Positions 26,390 through 34,191 of a stretch of DNA of 64,000 nucleotides are shown in pieces (positions within the stretch are counted from its first letter, which is position 1; every line of letters begins with the position of its first letter). Under the pieces are notes generated by a model. The model was given only the letters and a program-made list of their open reading frames with translations. It ran no database searches and was not told where the DNA came from. The position numbers and the translations under genes are program-made. This stretch comes from Yinghuangia aomiensis (GTDB lineage: Bacteria > Actinomycetota > Actinomycetes > Streptomycetales > Streptomycetaceae): assembly GCF_039542225.1 (NCBI RefSeq), contig NZ_BAABHS010000005.1:308553-372552 (forward strand), written 5' to 3'.

Positions 26390-27324
26390 ATCCTCACCTG
26401 ACCGTCGGAGACGCATCGGACGGTGGCAACGCACCCGCCACCGGACCGTGGACGCACCTCGGCATAGGCGACGACCCCGGGCAGTTCACCTTCGCGCTCA
26501 TCTCCGACCGCACCGGCATCGCCCGACCCGGCATCTTCGAACGCGGCATCGCCGCCCTGAACCTGCTCCGCCCGGCGTTCGCCGTGCAACTCGGCGACCT
26601 CATCGAGGGCTACACCGACGACGAGGACGTCCTCACCCAAGCGTGGGCCGAACTCGACCGAATCGTCGAGCCCTTGGAGATGCCGCTCTTCCTGGTGCCC
26701 GGCAACCACGACGTGTTCGACGACCTCGGCCGCCGCCACTGGCTCGCCAGGTACGGCCGGCTCCACCACCATTTCCGCTACAAGGACATCCTCTTCCTCG
26801 TCCTCGACACCCAGGACCCGCCGATCGAGCAGTCGCCCCAAGCTCTCGACGCACTCGCCAAGATGCACGCCTACGCCGAGCGCGACCCCGAGGGCCTGCG
26901 CCGCGTCATCGAGAAGTCGATCGACTGGGAGGGCGACCAGACCATGGCCCGCGTCTCCGAGGAACAGATCGCCTGGGCCGAGAACGTCATCGGCGAGAAC
27001 GCCGACGCCCGTTGGACGTTCGTCCTCATGCACCAGCCGATCTGGCAGGGCGAAGGCCACCCGGCCATCCACCGCATCCGCGCCGCCCTCGGCGACCGGC
27101 CGTACACGATGTTCGCCGGACACGTCCACAACTACAAGAACGCCGTCATCGGCGGCCGCGACCACATCCGCCTGGGCCCCACCGGCGGCCTGTGGGTCAA
27201 ACCCGAAGGCGACGAAGGCAACTTCGACCACATCACCCTCGTCACCATGGAAGCCGACGGCCCCCGCATCGCCAACGTCACCCTCGAAGGCCTCCGCGAC
27301 CACCACGGCCGCCCCCTCGCCTAG
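26386..27324 (+). CDS. Metallophosphoesterase (calcineurin-like)
   Basis: The 312-residue protein shows the metal-binding motifs of calcineurin-like phosphoesterases: GDLIEG, GNHDVF, LMHQPIW and the closing GHVHNY. The first motif, normally Asp-x-His, reads ISDRTG here, so the usual His is replaced, as in some other members of this superfamily. There is no signal peptide. The start overlaps the HAD gene stop, with GGAGGA six bases upstream. It is the last gene of the RpiR operon and is followed after 22 bases by a strong hairpin. The substrate is an unknown phosphomono- or diester. Confidence 0.87.
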   Translation: MNPHLTVGDASDGGNAPATGPWTHLGIGDDPGQFTFALISDRTGIARPGIFERGIAALNLLRPAFAVQLGDLIEGYTDDEDVLTQAWAELDRIVEPLEMPLFLVPGNHDVFDDLGRRHWLARYGRLHHHFRYKDILFLVLDTQDPPIEQSPQALDALAKMHAYAERDPEGLRRVIEKSIDWEGDQTMARVSEEQIAWAENVIGENADARWTFVLMHQPIWQGEGHPAIHRIRAALGDRPYTMFAGHVHNYKNAVIGGRDHIRLGPTGGLWVKPEGDEGNFDHITLVTMEADGPRIANVTLEGLRDHHGRPLA

Positions 27325-27346
27325 CCGGCCGCGGCGGCAGGGAGAC

Positions 27347-27374
27347 GTCCCGCCCGGGCATTCCCGGGCGGGAC
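27347..27374. terminator. Strong 12-bp terminator hairpin
   Basis: GTCCCGCCCGGG at 27347-27358 and CCCGGGCGGGAC at 27363-27374 form a perfect 12-base-pair stem with a CATT loop. It lies between the RpiR operon (stop 27324) and the oppositely oriented dehydrogenase remnant (stop 27378), and works in both directions. Confidence 0.85.
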
Positions 27375-27377
27375 GGT

Positions 27378-27625
27378 TCAGAGGAGGACGACGTCGCGGG
27401 CGCCCTCGCCGCCGCGCATCCGCCCGAAGGCGGCGTTGACCTCGTCGAGCTTGATCCGCTCGGTGATCAGGCGGTCCACCGGGAGGCGCCCGGCCAGGTA
27501 CAGCGCCGCGTACCGGGGGAAGTCGCGGGCCGGGACGCAGCCTCCGTAGTTGGACGCGATCAGGGTCTTGCCGCCGTAGCACAGGTCCAGGACGTCGAAT
27601 CCGACCCGGGTGCCCTCGGGCGGCA
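27378..27625 (-). pseudogene. C-terminal remnant of zinc-type alcohol dehydrogenase
   Basis: About 80 codons encode the C-terminal end of an NAD-dependent medium-chain alcohol dehydrogenase: RVGFDVLDLCYGGKTLIASN, GGCVPARDFPRYAALYLAGR, then DRLITERIKLDEVNAAFGRM. The nucleotide-binding core and the zinc ligands are missing, and homology begins abruptly at about 27625. Twelve bases away, a second truncated gene begins on the other strand. The normal stop and terminator are intact, so the loss is of the 5' part only. Confidence 0.8.
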
Positions 27626-27636
27626 TGGTCTTCTCC

Positions 27637-27900
27637 GCGGCCGACGAGGACGAAGCCGTCCGGATCGCGAACGACACACCGTACGGCCTGGGTTCCTACG
27701 TCTTCACCACCGACCCCGAGCAAGCCCGGCGGGTGGCGGACCGGATCGAGGCCGGCATGGTCTTCGTGAACGGCGTCCAAGCCGACGGCGCCGAACTGCC
27801 GTTCGGCGGGATCAAGCGCTCGGGCTTCGGCCGGGAGCCGGGCCGCCTCAGGATCGAGGAATTCGTCAACAAGAAGCTGGTCCGCACGATGAGCCGTTGA
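27637..27900 (+). pseudogene. C-terminal remnant of aldehyde dehydrogenase
   Basis: About 87 codons encode the C-terminus of an NAD(P)-dependent aldehyde dehydrogenase of the succinate-semialdehyde type: DEDEAVRIANDTPYGLGSYV, EAGMVFVNGV, PFGGIKRSGFGRE and EEFVNKKLVRTM. The Rossmann domain and catalytic Cys are gone. Homology starts at about 27637, directly next to the truncated alcohol dehydrogenase on the opposite strand. An open frame with an in-frame ATG at 27610 exists but cannot make a working enzyme. Confidence 0.8.
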
Positions 27901-28078
27901 CGGTGCGTTCCGCCGCCGTGCCGGTCCGGATTCGCCCAGACGCGTTCGTATCCGCGACGCGTTGACCCGCGGATCCGCCGAAGCCCCCGTCGCGGCGCAT
28001 CCGCTCGCGGACCCGGCAACCAGGCCGACCGACTCGCCGGTGTCGACCGCGGTCGCACGCGCCGCCGCAGCCCGGGCC

Positions 28079-28849
28079 CTACCGCGCGCTGTACGCCCCG
28101 TCGACCAAGTGGTAACTGCCGTGGATGAACGCGGCCTTGTCGGAGAGGAGGAAGAGGACGAGGTCGGCGACTTCCTGCGCGGTACCGAGGCGGCCGACCG
28201 GGTGGAGGGCGACCAGACCCGCGTGCGCTTCGGCGTCCATGTCGGCCAGGAGCGGTGTCTCGATGAAGCCGGGTCCGACGGCGTTCACCCGGACGCCCTG
28301 CGCGGCGTATTCCACCGCGGCCGTCTTGGTGAGGCCGACCACGCCGTGCTTGGCCGCGACGTACGCCGGCGACCCGGCGAAGCCGTTCGTGCCGAGGATC
28401 GACGAGACGTTGACGATCGCACCGCCCCCGGCGTCCAGGAGCCGGGGGATCTCGTAGCGCAGGCCGTGGAACACCCCGGACAGGTTCGTGGCGATGACCC
28501 GGTCCCACTCCGGAACCGGGTATTCGCCCGTCGGGGCGGACGGGCCGCCGATCCCGGCGTTGTTGACCGCGAGATGCAGCGCACCGAACGCCTCGACGGC
28601 GGCATCGACCGCGGCACGCACCGACTCCGCGTCGGTGACGTCGACGCGTCCGCTGCGGGCCACCCCGCCGGCCGCGATGATCTCCTGCACGGCCTGCGCG
28701 GCGGCGTCCTCGTGGTAGTCGGCGACGACGACGGACGCGCCCGCGGCGGCGAGCCCGCGGGCGATGGCCAGGCCGATCCCGGACGCGCCACCCGTGACAA
28801 ACGCGGTCTTCCCCGCGAACTCGCCGTCCGCGGCCGGGCTGGTGCTCAT
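28079..28849 (-). CDS. SDR family NAD(P)-dependent oxidoreductase
   Basis: A classical short-chain dehydrogenase of 256 residues. The cofactor motif is TGGASGIG at about 19-26, with acidic Asp in VVVADYHED suggesting NAD. NNAG stands near residue 95; the catalytic set is Ser in NVSSILG, and YVAAK with the catalytic Tyr and Lys. The C-terminus ends GSYHLVDGAYSAR. The gene ends a leftward series with an amidohydrolase, an alcohol dehydrogenase and a VOC protein, although a 380-base gap separates it from the next member. GGAGC lies before the ATG at 28849. The substrate alcohol is unknown. Confidence 0.88.
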   Translation of the reverse strand: MSTSPAADGEFAGKTAFVTGGASGIGLAIARGLAAAGASVVVADYHEDAAAQAVQEIIAAGGVARSGRVDVTDAESVRAAVDAAVEAFGALHLAVNNAGIGGPSAPTGEYPVPEWDRVIATNLSGVFHGLRYEIPRLLDAGGGAIVNVSSILGTNGFAGSPAYVAAKHGVVGLTKTAAVEYAAQGVRVNAVGPGFIETPLLADMDAEAHAGLVALHPVGRLGTAQEVADLVLFLLSDKAAFIHGSYHLVDGAYSAR

Positions 28850-29229
28850 GGCTGTGCTCCATTCGGGTACCGATGCGGCCGTCCGGCGCCCGGGAGGCAC
28901 CGTCGGCCCTGCTCCTCGGCGACTGCCCCCGGCACCCGCGCCGCACACGACCGCTGACCCACCCGGGTGGGCCGGCGCACCGGTACAGGTCCGCCGTATG
29001 AGTCCCCGGCTGTCGTTGTTCCTCGTCGACCCCGCACTCCCCCGCGCCGTCATCGGATCCGGCCGGATCCGGAGGCGCCGCGCGAACCCGGCCCGCGGAG
29101 TCGCCGGCTTCCCGAGCCGAGCCCGCCGGAACACGGGACCGAATCGGGTGCGGCGGAACTTCGTGAGGTCCGCTTCGGTGCGGCCGACCACCGCTTCGCC
29201 GTCCACTTGCCGCTGTGTCCGAGCCGGAT
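28850..29229. other. Intergenic region upstream of the SDR gene
   Basis: No supported gene in 380 bases. Two perfect palindromes were seen: CCCACCCGGGTGGG at 28958-28971 and an 18-base one at 29054-29071 built around GGATCCGGCCGGATCC. Either could be a binding site or a weak terminator after the amidohydrolase gene. G+C-rich DNA yields such palindromes by chance, so little weight is placed on them. Confidence 0.4.
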
Positions 29230-30474
29230 TCAGCTGTGCGGCAGCACGCCCGCCACCACGGTGCCGCCCTTGAGCACGGCCGTCGGCTTGTGGTCGGCCA
29301 GGAGCCCGATGTCGGCCAGCGGGTCCCCGTCGACGACGATCATGTCGGCGATCTTGCCGCTCTCGATCGTGCCGAGGTCGGCGCCGCGGCGGGCGAGGTC
29401 GGCGCCGTTGCGGGTGGCCCAGCCGATGATCTCCAGCGGGGTGATGCCGGCGTGCTCGGTGTAGAGGCGCAGTTCGCGTCCGTAGAGGCCGTGGGGGAAG
29501 CCGACGGCACCGTAGTCGTCACCCAGGACGAAGCGCACTCCGGCTGCCTGGGCCTTGGGGATGGTCTCGTACATGTGCGCGAGGTCGGCGCGGATCGCGT
29601 CGGCGTTGAACCCGAGCCCGTCGCCCATGAGTTCCAGGAAGTGCTTGGGGAAGTGCAGGGATGGCACGACGAAGGCACCGGTCTCGACGAGGGCCTCGAT
29701 GACCTCGTCGTCCATCGCGTCGCAGTGGTCCACGATGTCGATCCCGAGTTCCAGCGCCAGCATGATGGCCGGCTTGTTGACCAAGTGGCCGCGGATCAAC
29801 GCGCCTCGGGCGTGGGCGGTGTCGATGGCCGCGGCGAGTTCATCGCGGGTCATCTCGACGCTGTCCTTCGGGCCCGGTGTGCCGTGGCCGCCGGTGACGA
29901 ACAGTTTGACGACCTCGGCGCCGCGCTTGATCTGCTCGCGTACGCCCAAGCGGAAGCCGTCGGCACCGTCGCACACGCGGACCGCGCCGGGGGCGGGCAT
30001 GTGCCAGTGCCACGGCACGGCGTCGTTGGCGTGTCCGGTCGTGGACAGTTCGCGGCCGGAGGGCCGGAAGCGAGGGCCGGGGACCAGGCCGTCCTCGATG
30101 GCCCGCTTGATCCCGGGTTCGACCTCGTTCGAGCCGCCGGCGCTGACTACGCCGGTGTAGCCGTGCTCCAGGGCGGTGTGCAGGTTCTTCGCTGCGACGA
30201 GTGCCTGGTAGGAGGGCGGAAAGTCGTTGCCGTACGGAACGTTCGGCTTGGCCCCGAGCTCGTGGTACGTGGCATGGAAGTGGCAGGTCCACATGCCCGG
30301 CATGAGCGTGCGGCCGGCCAGGTCGACCACGCGGTCGCCGTCGGCCCCCTGCGGCGCTTCGGTGTCGGGGCCGACGTGGGTGATACGGCCGTCCTCGACC
30401 ACGACGGTGTGTCCGGACGCCGGGCCGTGGATTCCGTCCAGCACGGTCGCGCGGGTCAGGAGAAGTCGACTCAT
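29230..30474 (-). CDS. Amidohydrolase family protein (imidazolonepropionase-like)
   Basis: The 414-residue enzyme has the metal-dependent amidohydrolase fold. The N-terminal beta-sandwich carries LVLR-type strands, the first metal motif is CHFHATYHE at about residues 64-72, Lys in EVVKLFVTGGHG is near 180, further ligands lie in IRGHLVNKPA and DIVDHCDAMD, and VLGDDYGAVG provides the late Asp. The C-terminal sandwich strand is KIADMIVVDGDPLADI. It has no signal peptide. GAGGA precedes the ATG at 30474. Members hydrolyse cyclic amides, lactams or dipeptides; the substrate here cannot be named. It is downstream of and in line with the alcohol dehydrogenase gene. Confidence 0.88.
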   Translation of the reverse strand: MSRLLLTRATVLDGIHGPASGHTVVVEDGRITHVGPDTEAPQGADGDRVVDLAGRTLMPGMWTCHFHATYHELGAKPNVPYGNDFPPSYQALVAAKNLHTALEHGYTGVVSAGGSNEVEPGIKRAIEDGLVPGPRFRPSGRELSTTGHANDAVPWHWHMPAPGAVRVCDGADGFRLGVREQIKRGAEVVKLFVTGGHGTPGPKDSVEMTRDELAAAIDTAHARGALIRGHLVNKPAIMLALELGIDIVDHCDAMDDEVIEALVETGAFVVPSLHFPKHFLELMGDGLGFNADAIRADLAHMYETIPKAQAAGVRFVLGDDYGAVGFPHGLYGRELRLYTEHAGITPLEIIGWATRNGADLARRGADLGTIESGKIADMIVVDGDPLADIGLLADHKPTAVLKGGTVVAGVLPHS

Positions 30475-30522
30475 GGTGCATCCTCGGTTTTCGGTGTCGC
30501 GGACATGACAGGACAGGGTTGC

Positions 30523-30570
30523 CGCATCACGGCATCACGGCATCACGGCATCACGGCATCACGGCATCAG
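30523..30570. repeat. Six-copy 8-bp tandem repeat overlapping a stop codon
   Basis: Six consecutive copies of GGCATCAC are present; the first begins with C instead of G, and the last ends with G. In the direction of the dehydrogenase gene the unit reads GTGATGCC and contains the stop codon, so the gene's final codons are the first repeat unit. The array lies in the 84-base gap between two leftward genes. Confidence 0.95.
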
Positions 30571-31506
30571 CACGATCTTGATGGCCCCGGCGGACGGATC
30601 CGCGGCGCGGGCGAACGCTTCGGCCGCGTCGTCGAGTCCGACCCGGTGGGTGACCAACGCCTGCACCAGGCCTGGAACATCGCGCAGGATCTCGGCGGCT
30701 GCGGCGAACTCCTCGACTCCGTGGTGGTGTCCGTAGGTGAATGCGGGAACGATGCCGATCTCCTTCATCTGCACCAGGACGTTCATCGACACCGGTGTCC
30801 AGAAGGAGCCGAGGAGGCCCAACGTGCCACCGGGGCAGGTGTGTTCGACGGCGAGGTCGAATGAGGACTGCACGCCTGCCGCGTCGATGACGACGTCGTA
30901 CTCGCCGCTCGCCCCGACCCGTGCGCCCAGCGCCTCGCCGGCTTCGGCGCGGTTGCGCTGGGGCTCGGCCAAGGTCACGTCCGCGCCCGCGTGGCGGGCG
31001 CAGGCGACCGCGCACAACCCGATCGGGCCGCCGCCGACGACCAGGACCCGCCGTCCCGTGACCGGCCCGACCCGATTGACACCGTGCAGCGCGACGGCCA
31101 ACGGCTCGACCACCGCCGCGTCGCGCACGTCGACGCCGTCCGGCAGCGGGAAGACCATCGCGGAATCGACCAGAACGCGGTCGGCCATGCCGCCGTCGAG
31201 GTTCACGCCGTACATGCGCTCGCCACCGGTCCGGCACAGCTGGCGGTGCCCCGCCGCGCACAGGTCGCACGCGCCGCACGGGGCCTGCGGACGGACCGCG
31301 ACCGCGGTGCCGTCGGCGAGGGTACCGGCGAACTCATGGCCGAGCGTCGCTCCTTGCATGCCGGCGGCGACCATGTGCAGGTCGCTGCCGCAGATTGCGG
31401 TGGAGACCACGTCGACGACGACCTTGCCGGCCGTGTCGGCGAGCGTCTCCGGTTCGGGGACATGAAGCACCCGGACGCCCGAGTCGGTGTTGCGTACTGC
31501 GCGCAT
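30559..31506 (-). CDS. Zinc-dependent medium-chain alcohol dehydrogenase
   Basis: A 315-residue MDR enzyme of the threonine/sorbitol dehydrogenase type. Catalytic zinc ligands are Cys in AICGSDLHMV (near 39) and the GHEFAG motif; the structural zinc site is intact in CGACDLCAAGHRQLC near residues 77-91. The cofactor motif is VVGGGPIGLCAV, with LAEPQRNR following. It is slightly short for the family (usually 340-350). GAGGAAAGG precedes the ATG at 31506. The stop codon lies within an 8-base tandem repeat. The gene follows the VOC gene after 51 bases and precedes the amidohydrolase gene, so the three probably form one unit. Confidence 0.9.
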   Translation of the reverse strand: MRAVRNTDSGVRVLHVPEPETLADTAGKVVVDVVSTAICGSDLHMVAAGMQGATLGHEFAGTLADGTAVAVRPQAPCGACDLCAAGHRQLCRTGGERMYGVNLDGGMADRVLVDSAMVFPLPDGVDVRDAAVVEPLAVALHGVNRVGPVTGRRVLVVGGGPIGLCAVACARHAGADVTLAEPQRNRAEAGEALGARVGASGEYDVVIDAAGVQSSFDLAVEHTCPGGTLGLLGSFWTPVSMNVLVQMKEIGIVPAFTYGHHHGVEEFAAAAEILRDVPGLVQALVTHRVGLDDAAEAFARAADPSAGAIKIVLMP

Positions 31507-31557
31507 TGCTGGACCTTTCCTCGTGTGGTCGCGCGGGTGTGTCGACGTCGCCCGGGC

Positions 31558-32103
31558 TCAGATTCCGTCGATCGCGCGCACCGGACCACTGCCGTCCCAG
31601 TCCCGGGCGGCGTCCCGCATCATCGCGAAGAAGTCGCGGTACAAGGCGGTTTCGATCACCTCGGCGACGGTGCCGCCGTGCGCCTCGGTCGGAAAGTACG
31701 CGAACCGCGTGCCGGGGCCTCCTGAATCGCCGTTGTAATACGGCACGACTCCGGCATCCGCGAACCGCCGCACATGCGCGTCGTACTCGGCCTCGCCGTC
31801 CTCGACGAAGTGCCCCAGGTGATGCAGGCCTTCCCCGTGCTGCCGCAAGAAGTCCGCGTACGCGCTGGGCGCCTCGGGGTTGAGCTGCTGGATCAGCTCG
31901 ATCTGCAAGTCCCCCGAGAAGGCCATCGCGACGCCGATCCTCGCCGCGGTGCGTTCACCCAGGTAGTAGGTGTTCACAATCGGTGCCTCGGCAAAGTGGA
32001 AGAACGGCCCGACGCCGAGGTTCTCCGTCCAGTGCCGCATCGCGGCCGGCAGATCGGTCACGACGTAGCCGAGCTGGTCGACGGTGCCGAGCGAGGGGGC
32101 CAC
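31558..32103 (-). CDS. VOC family protein (glyoxalase-like)
   Basis: A 181-residue protein with two beta-alpha-beta-beta-beta modules of the vicinal oxygen chelate fold. Its start, VDQLGYVVTDLPAAMRHWTE, is typical of glyoxalase/bleomycin-resistance proteins, and GEGLHHLGHFVED carries a likely metal-binding His; ELIQQL provides an acidic ligand. Members include methylmalonyl-CoA epimerases and ring-opening dioxygenases. The start is GTG at 32103 with GGAGGACGT directly upstream. It heads a leftward operon and is divergent from a PadR regulator with a strong operator between them. Confidence 0.85.
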   Translation of the reverse strand: MAPSLGTVDQLGYVVTDLPAAMRHWTENLGVGPFFHFAEAPIVNTYYLGERTAARIGVAMAFSGDLQIELIQQLNPEAPSAYADFLRQHGEGLHHLGHFVEDGEAEYDAHVRRFADAGVVPYYNGDSGGPGTRFAYFPTEAHGGTVAEVIETALYRDFFAMMRDAARDWDGSGPVRAIDGI

Positions 32104-32198
32104 ACGTCCTCCAAGGTTTCGAGGATGGGAGATCGCGTGGGCGCCTCACCCCGGCGTCGGCCCGCGCATGCACGGTGGCCGACGACCCGCGTCTCATA

Positions 32199-32224
32199 TA
32201 TCTTCCATACATATATGCAAGATA
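32199..32224. promoter_or_regulatory. Candidate PadR operator, 11-bp arms
   Basis: TATCTTCCATA at 32199-32209 and TATGCAAGATA at 32214-32224 match as an inverted repeat at 10 of 11 positions around the spacer CATA. The A+T-rich element sits between the divergent VOC and PadR genes. Confidence 0.65.
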
Positions 32225-32244
32225 CGTCGAAGGGGCAAGACCTG

Positions 32245-32781
32245 ATGCCGAAGCCCGCCGAGCCGCCGCGGCTCACCGCCACCGCATGGACCGTGCTGGG
32301 CTTCGTCGCCGGCAAGCCGCGCACCGGCTATGACATCAAGCAGACGACCGAGCAGATCGCGGACGCGTTCTGGGGTGTGAGTTACGCCCAGCTCTACCCG
32401 CAGCTGAAGAACCTCCAAAGCCTCGGCCTGATCGAAGCGGACGCGGCCACGGGGCCGCGCGGCCAGACCGTCTGGCGCATCACGGACGCCGGCCAAGAGG
32501 CGCTGCACCAATGGCTGGCCGAACCCCCCGCGCCACCCCAGCTACGCGACGAGGCACTGCTGAAGATTCTTTTCGCCGAGGCCGTCAGCCCCACGGCGCT
32601 CCGCCCCCTGATCGAGGCCAAACGCCGCGAATTCGAAGGCTGGATCGCCGGCCACGGCGACCCGTCCGCGTTCAGCCCACTGATGCGCGAATACGCCCTC
32701 GGCCAAGCCCGCGCCGGCCTCGCCTGGTGCGACGCGGCGGAGCAGCACCTCGATGCCCACCCCCCGGAGCCGGCACCGTAA
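32245..32781 (+). CDS. PadR family transcriptional regulator
   Basis: The 178-residue protein has the PadR winged helix at about residues 12-85 (LTATAWTVLGFVAGKPRTGY, IKQTTEQIADAFWGVSYAQL, YPQLKNLQSLGLIEAD, WRITDAGQEAL) and the C-terminal dimerising helices of the Vir_act_alpha_C type. The ATG at 32245 is chosen because AAGGGG lies at a proper distance; the in-frame ATG at 32215 is inside the inverted repeat that is probably its operator. PadR repressors typically respond to phenolic compounds. It is divergent from the VOC-dehydrogenase-amidohydrolase genes. Confidence 0.87.
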   Translation: MPKPAEPPRLTATAWTVLGFVAGKPRTGYDIKQTTEQIADAFWGVSYAQLYPQLKNLQSLGLIEADAATGPRGQTVWRITDAGQEALHQWLAEPPAPPQLRDEALLKILFAEAVSPTALRPLIEAKRREFEGWIAGHGDPSAFSPLMREYALGQARAGLAWCDAAEQHLDAHPPEPAP

Positions 32782-32883
32782 CCACCGACGCCACAGCGTC
32801 CGGCGCCGCCCCGATCCGCGCCGTCGTCCGGGGCGAAACGCCGACACCGGTCGCGGAACGCCGCAGCGCAGCCGCGTCTTTCC

Positions 32884-32896
32884 GGGGCGAAGCCCC
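32884..32896. terminator. Possible short terminator after padR-type gene
   Basis: GGGGC-GAA-GCCCC forms a five-pair stem about 100 bases after the PadR stop. It is short, so the call is weak. Confidence 0.3.
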
Positions 32897-33027
32897 AGCC
32901 CCACCGGAAACCGGGCCTCCGGCCATCGTCACAGGCCGGAGTCCCATCGGGAGTCTCGGGCACGAGGGGCGGGCCGCGACGGCGCGCCCCGGGCTAGGCC
33001 TGGCAGCAGCGTGAACATCCCACAGCG

Positions 33028-33366
33028 GAGAGGAAGTTGCAGCGCCAAGTGGCCGGTGGTGAAAGGAATCAGCATGGCGGCAGCGTCGGCGAACGTCATC
33101 TCGTCCGGCACCGGGTACAGGCCTGTCTCGGGCATGACGGCGACCTCGGCGAGGGAACCGGCCGGTGGTCCGGCGACCTGCGCCTCGGTGAGACCCTGGG
33201 CCACAGCTTCCTGCGTCCACCGGGACACGACGGCGGCTTCGTTCATCTTGTCGAACCACCCCGGCTTCGCCCGAATATGAGCGCTGCACCGCAGCATCCC
33301 AAGTTCCCGCAACGTCCGCGGAGTTGCGAACGACAAGGCACGGGAAGCATGAAAGGGGAGCGGGAA
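33028..33366 (-). pseudogene. Chimeric remnant: DUF4246-like segment joined to quinone oxidoreductase segment
   Basis: An open frame of 164 codons (from 33423) joins two unrelated fragments. About 33366-33178 resembles the N-terminal part of DUF4246 proteins (RTLRELGMLRCSAHIRAKPG, DKMNEAAVVSRWTQEAV). From 33177 to about 33028 it resembles a zinc-type quinone oxidoreductase (SLAEVAVMPETGLYPVPDEM, FADAAAMLIPFTTGHLAL). Neither part is complete and no catalytic or cofactor motif remains. It appears to be a product of deletions in decaying DNA near an IS remnant. Confidence 0.6.
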
Positions 33367-33650
33367 GGCGGACAGGCCGGTCAACGTTCTTGGTCCTCCC
33401 AGTCGGCGTGCATACGCGGGCAAGCTAGTTCAGTGAACCGACACCCGGCATCGTCGCCTCCGCCGCCATCTCTCCGGAGAGCGGGCGGTCAGCGATCCTG
33501 CTGCTCGCGTTCCAGGCCCCCGAGCATCTTCGGGACCTGTTCGCCGAGCCGGGCCTTCGCCAAAGGCTCGGCCAAACGCGGGACGGGGCTTGAACCTGCG
33601 GTGTGGACACCGGCTGCCATGCGGCGGCGGTCAGCGTCGTTGATCGGTGG

Positions 33651-33963
33651 TCCCGCGAAATAGGCCGCCCGGCGCAGGATCTCGCGTTCCGGCTCCGGCT
33701 CGCGAACCTGTCGAGGCAGCGCGGCGATCTCCGTGTCTTTCGTCGACTCGGCCACCGCGTCGGGCCAGTCGCCCTGCTGCCTGGCAAACCCAGGTCCGCA
33801 AGATCTCGTGGTTCTCCTCCAGGTCGTTCGCCACCGCCGCGATCGACCACCCCGGATCGGAGCAATACAGCGCGACGGCATCGGCCCGGAACTCAGCCGA
33901 GTGCTCGAACGTCCGCGACGGGAACTCGCTGGTCAGCGACCACGTGTACGCCGCGGGCGGCAT
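33651..33963 (-). pseudogene. IS3-family OrfA remnant, frameshifted
   Basis: Two frames on the minus strand together resemble the helix-turn-helix protein OrfA of IS3-type elements. The first (to about 33787) has EFRADAVALYCSDPGWSIAA and ENHEILRTWV; the second (33788 to 33651) has ALPRQVREPEPEREILRRAA, the leucine-zipper-like end. A frameshift at about 33787 separates them. OrfB and the terminal inverted repeats were not found. It is a dead insertion-sequence fragment. Confidence 0.65.
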
Positions 33964-34191
33964 GCCGTAGTGGCTGCGGCTCGCCGGCGGCGTACATCGC
34001 ACCGGTCAGCGTGGCGGGCACCAGTCGGTCGACACGAGCGGCCTCTCCACGGCCATGTCGCCGCCGCGGGTACCCATTGTCATGGTCACCGGGTCGTCCC
34101 CCGGGCCCCTGCCGGGCAGGCTCCGAGCATTCCCCGCCCGGGTCGACATCAAGGACGAGGCCGTTTCGGGCACGTGTGGGCGGGATCGTCG
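33964..34191. other. Non-coding stretch right of the IS3 remnant
   Basis: Nothing recognisable was found on either strand. It may be further decayed sequence from the same insertion or deletion events. Confidence 0.4.

Noticed and set aside
27610..27900. Small complete-looking gene with start and stop
   Set aside because: It is only the C-terminal end of an aldehyde dehydrogenase without catalytic residues; it is treated as a remnant.
29054..29071. 18-base perfect palindrome as an operator
   Set aside because: It consists of restriction-site-like G+C blocks, has no adjacent regulator gene, and such palindromes are expected by chance in this composition.
30523..30570. CRISPR-like array
   Set aside because: The repeats are 8 bases, directly abutting and without spacers.
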